From positions 1-33,331 of the forward strand of contig NZ_JACMYP010000071.1 in assembly GCF_020889705.1 (NCBI RefSeq): DNA of 33,331 bases, given 5' to 3'. The notes beneath the pieces were generated by a model. The model made no database searches, was not told the DNA's origin, and was given only the letters and a program-made list of their open reading frames with translations. The stretch's first letter is position 1. Each line of letters begins with the position of its first letter. Positions 31,581 to 33,331 of the stretch are shown here, in pieces. A program made the translations under genes and the position numbers. This DNA comes from Bradyrhizobium altum. Its GTDB lineage: Bacteria > Pseudomonadota > Alphaproteobacteria > Rhizobiales > Xanthobacteraceae.

Positions 31581-32564
31581 TCACGTCATCCAGGGCGGGA
31601 TTGGGAGATTCTTCTTGCGCAGGAAGTCCGGATTGAAGAGTTTGGACTGGTAGCGCTGGCCACCGTCCGCAAGGATGGTGACGATGGTCTTGCCTGGACC
31701 AAGGTCGCGTGCAAGCCGCATCGCTCCCACGACGTTGATCGCGCTCGAACCACCCAGCACCAACCCCTCATGCGCGACCAGATCGAACAAGACGGGTAGC
31801 GCCTCCTCATCGGTGATCTGGTAGGCCATGTCGATCGGCGCGCCTTCGAGGTTCTTCGTCACACGGACCTGGCCGATGCCTTCCGTGATCGACTCACCTT
31901 CCGTCGTCAGTTCGCCCTTTGTGAACCAGTTGTAGAGGGCGGCACCCATTGGATCGCTGAGCGCAATCTTCACGTCGGGATTTCGCTCCTTGAGGGCGAG
32001 CGCAATGCCACCCAACGTCCCGCCGCTGCCGACGGCACAGGTGAAGCCATCGACCTTTCCATCCGTCTGTTGCCAGATCTCGGGGCCGGTCGTGCGATAG
32101 TGGCCGTCGCGGTTGGCGACGTTGTCGAACTGATTTGCCCAGAACGCGCCCAGTTCCTCGGCGAGGCGACCGGAATAGCGGGCATAGTGGTCCGGGTGGG
32201 AAGACGGCACGCCGGGCATCAGGCGCAGATCGGCGCCGCAGAGCCGCAGCATATCCTTCTTCTCCTGGCTTTGCGTATTGGGCATCACGATCACGGATCG
32301 ATAACCGCGCGCATTGGCCACGAGCGCAATGCCGATGCCGACGTTGCCGGCTGTGCCTTCCACGATGACGCCGCCCGGCTTGAGCCGGCCGCGCTGTTCG
32401 GCGTCGTTGATGATGGCGAGGGCTGCACGATCCTTGATCGAGCCGCCCGGATTAAGAAATTCGGCCTTGCCGTAGATGTTGCAGCCCGTGATCTCCGATG
32501 CTGCGCGCAGCCGGATCAATGGCGTATTGCCAATGGAGTCCAGAAAACCGGATCGAACGTTCAT
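31581..32564 (-). CDS. cysteine synthase / cystathionine beta-synthase family PLP enzyme
   Basis: 327 residues of the fold-type II PLP family. The PLP lysine is in FLNPGGSIKDRAAL, the phosphate-binding loop is GSGGTLGG and the C-terminal part has VLGGSSAINVVGA and VTILADGGQRYQSKLF. The substrate loop reads EGTAGNVGIG, where O-acetylserine sulfhydrylase CysK has EPTSGNTG. The GTAGN form is seen in a CysK-like subgroup that includes cysteine desulfhydrase Cds1. Biosynthesis of cysteine and H2S release from cysteine are both possible. It converges on catC and is not part of the aromatic pathway. Confidence 0.85.
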   Translation of the reverse strand: MNVRSGFLDSIGNTPLIRLRAASEITGCNIYGKAEFLNPGGSIKDRAALAIINDAEQRGRLKPGGVIVEGTAGNVGIGIALVANARGYRSVIVMPNTQSQEKKDMLRLCGADLRLMPGVPSSHPDHYARYSGRLAEELGAFWANQFDNVANRDGHYRTTGPEIWQQTDGKVDGFTCAVGSGGTLGGIALALKERNPDVKIALSDPMGAALYNWFTKGELTTEGESITEGIGQVRVTKNLEGAPIDMAYQITDEEALPVLFDLVAHEGLVLGGSSAINVVGAMRLARDLGPGKTIVTILADGGQRYQSKLFNPDFLRKKNLPIPPWMT

Positions 32565-32677
32565 GGTTGCCCCATCTGGCCAAACAGCTGCTTGATGCTA
32601 TTTTTCAATTGATCTCGGAAATTTCCTTGCCGTCCGGCATGCGAGATTGGAAGTTCTGGGCTCTGACCGCGCTGTTC

Positions 32678-32902
32678 TCAAACACGTAGCGTGCCGACGC
32701 GCTGAAACAGAAAGTAAGGCTCAGTAAAGCCACGTTTCGTGCGCCGTACAATCTGCGTTTTTCGACAGTGCGACTGCAGGTCGTTCATACGGTTGGTCGC
32801 TGCGTAAGTTGATCCGCATCGCGTACACATCGGACATCGAGTGGCAATCAGGCTTTGTGGGTGCGCGCTCAGACTGCCACGTGCATGCAGCGGAGACGGC
32901 AT
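32678..32902 (-). CDS. small CxxC-containing hypothetical protein
   Basis: 74 residues. AGGAG stands seven to ten bases before the TTG/ATG pair at 32905/32902, giving good start support. The sequence contains IATRCPMCTRCGSTYAATN, with two overlapping CxxC pairs like half of a zinc ribbon, and a basic C-terminal part (CRKTQIVRRTKRGFTEPYFL). A second full CxxC pair for metal binding is not evident. Family and function are not recognised; it could be a decayed zinc-ribbon protein. Confidence 0.4.
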   Translation of the reverse strand: MPSPLHARGSLSAHPQSLIATRCPMCTRCGSTYAATNRMNDLQSHCRKTQIVRRTKRGFTEPYFLFQRVGTLRV

Positions 32903-32944
32903 CAAGTCGCTCCTGGCCTTCGTTGCGTTGATCGCTGGCGCAGC

Positions 32945-33331
32945 CTAGTCGACAACCGTGCGCGGGCGGCGGTGACGGGCCGAGGTGTTGATGCTGCCGG
33001 TGACGTCGGGGTATCCGGTGAGGCTCAGCGTATCGGAACGGACCCCCCAGCTTTCGAGCCGGTCGAGGAAGCTCATGCCGAGCAGGTTGGTCTTCATCTG
33101 TCCGCGTTGCACGACCAGCGCAGGCACCGATTTCTCGACCAGCTTGCCGACCGCGAGACGATCGAGCGTCAACCGCGCCGCCTTGGTGTGACCGCCGGCG
33201 GTCTCCAGGTCGACATTGTATTCGAGCATGTCGGTCGGCAGCCCGATCGCCTTGGCGGTTTCCCAGGTCAGCACGACCGAGGTCGCGCCGGTGTCGATCA
33301 CCATCGGCGCGCTGACGCCGTTGATCTTGGC
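32945..33331 (-). CDS. retropepsin-like (clan AA) aspartic protease, 5' partial
   Basis: The frame continues to the window edge (AKINGVSAP before the internal ATG at 33304), so the N-terminus is missing. MVIDTGATSVVLTWETAKAI carries the DTGA active site of TIGR02281-type single-domain aspartic proteases. LLGMSFLDRLESWGVRSDTL is the matching C-terminal part. Such proteins in alphaproteobacteria usually have an N-terminal membrane anchor, which would lie outside the window. The last 20 residues are basic and proline-rich and not conserved in the family as far as I know. Confidence 0.83.
   Translation of the reverse strand, partial: AKINGVSAPMVIDTGATSVVLTWETAKAIGLPTDMLEYNVDLETAGGHTKAARLTLDRLAVGKLVEKSVPALVVQRGQMKTNLLGMSFLDRLESWGVRSDTLSLTGYPDVTGSINTSARHRRPRTVVD

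Noticed and set aside
1..33331. tRNA, rRNA, CRISPR arrays, insertion-sequence transposases.
   Set aside because: Looked for by eye; none recognised. Short tRNA-like structures could escape such inspection.

Overview
The window reads as chromosome of a high-GC alphaproteobacterium, most likely Bradyrhizobium or a close Nitrobacteraceae relative. The basis is the two Omp25/Omp31-like barrels with the N-terminal 'ADLPxxPAYKAP...YNWTGFY' signature, the DUF992, DUF2721, DUF2092 and HdeA families, and an unlinked-style cat pathway. The species assignment is by family resemblance only. I saw no rRNA, tRNA or CRISPR array.

Layout. (1) 1-3.8 kb, core-like, + strand: a zinc-ribbon/OB plus SDR protein cut by the window edge, a metal-dependent cyclase/formamidase-family hydrolase and a branched-chain-amino-acid-type periplasmic binding protein, followed by a convergent MarR regulator. 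(2) 3.8-23.8 kb, accessory: many exported or envelope proteins (two OMPs, two large paralogous secreted proteins, a small secreted protein carrying the same C-terminal module, DUF992, DUF2092, HdeA, DUF1254/DUF1214, a membrane-anchored TAXI protein), three AraC-type regulators, and much decay: a multiply frameshifted HlyD-type membrane fusion gene, a truncated integrase, and partial tails of a peroxiredoxin, an amino-acid-binding protein and a DUF2721 gene. (3) 23.7-24.9 kb: the integrase remnant lies against the 5' end of dusA, a known integration target, with a cluster of CGTGTGCAC repeats between them. This looks like one end of an old genomic island. (4) 24.9-31.5 kb, core-like catabolic locus: LysR regulator, catB, catA, a flavin reductase and a stand-alone FAD synthetase domain on the minus strand, divergent from an HpaB-type flavin-dependent aromatic hydroxylase and catC. 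(5) 31.6-33.3 kb: a CysK-like PLP enzyme, a small CxxC protein and the C-terminal part of a retropepsin-like protease.

How the genes work together. The catabolic locus forms a coherent route: an aromatic (phenol-like) substrate is hydroxylated by the HpaB-type oxygenase using FADH2 from the reductase, with FAD possibly supplied by the dedicated adenylyltransferase. Catechol is then opened by CatA and processed by CatB and CatC toward the beta-ketoadipate pathway.

The most unusual signal is a short oriented element, roughly GCCGAWWTTGCATAGTC, that recurs in intergenic DNA of the accessory region. Most copies lie upstream of a gene and point at it (DUF992, both OMPs, the HlyD pseudogene, one secreted paralog, one AraC gene, DUF2721, a small secreted protein). 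I found no intergenic copy in the flanking core-like segments. It may define a local envelope regulon or promoter class; the protein that recognises it is unknown, though the three AraC proteins are obvious candidates.
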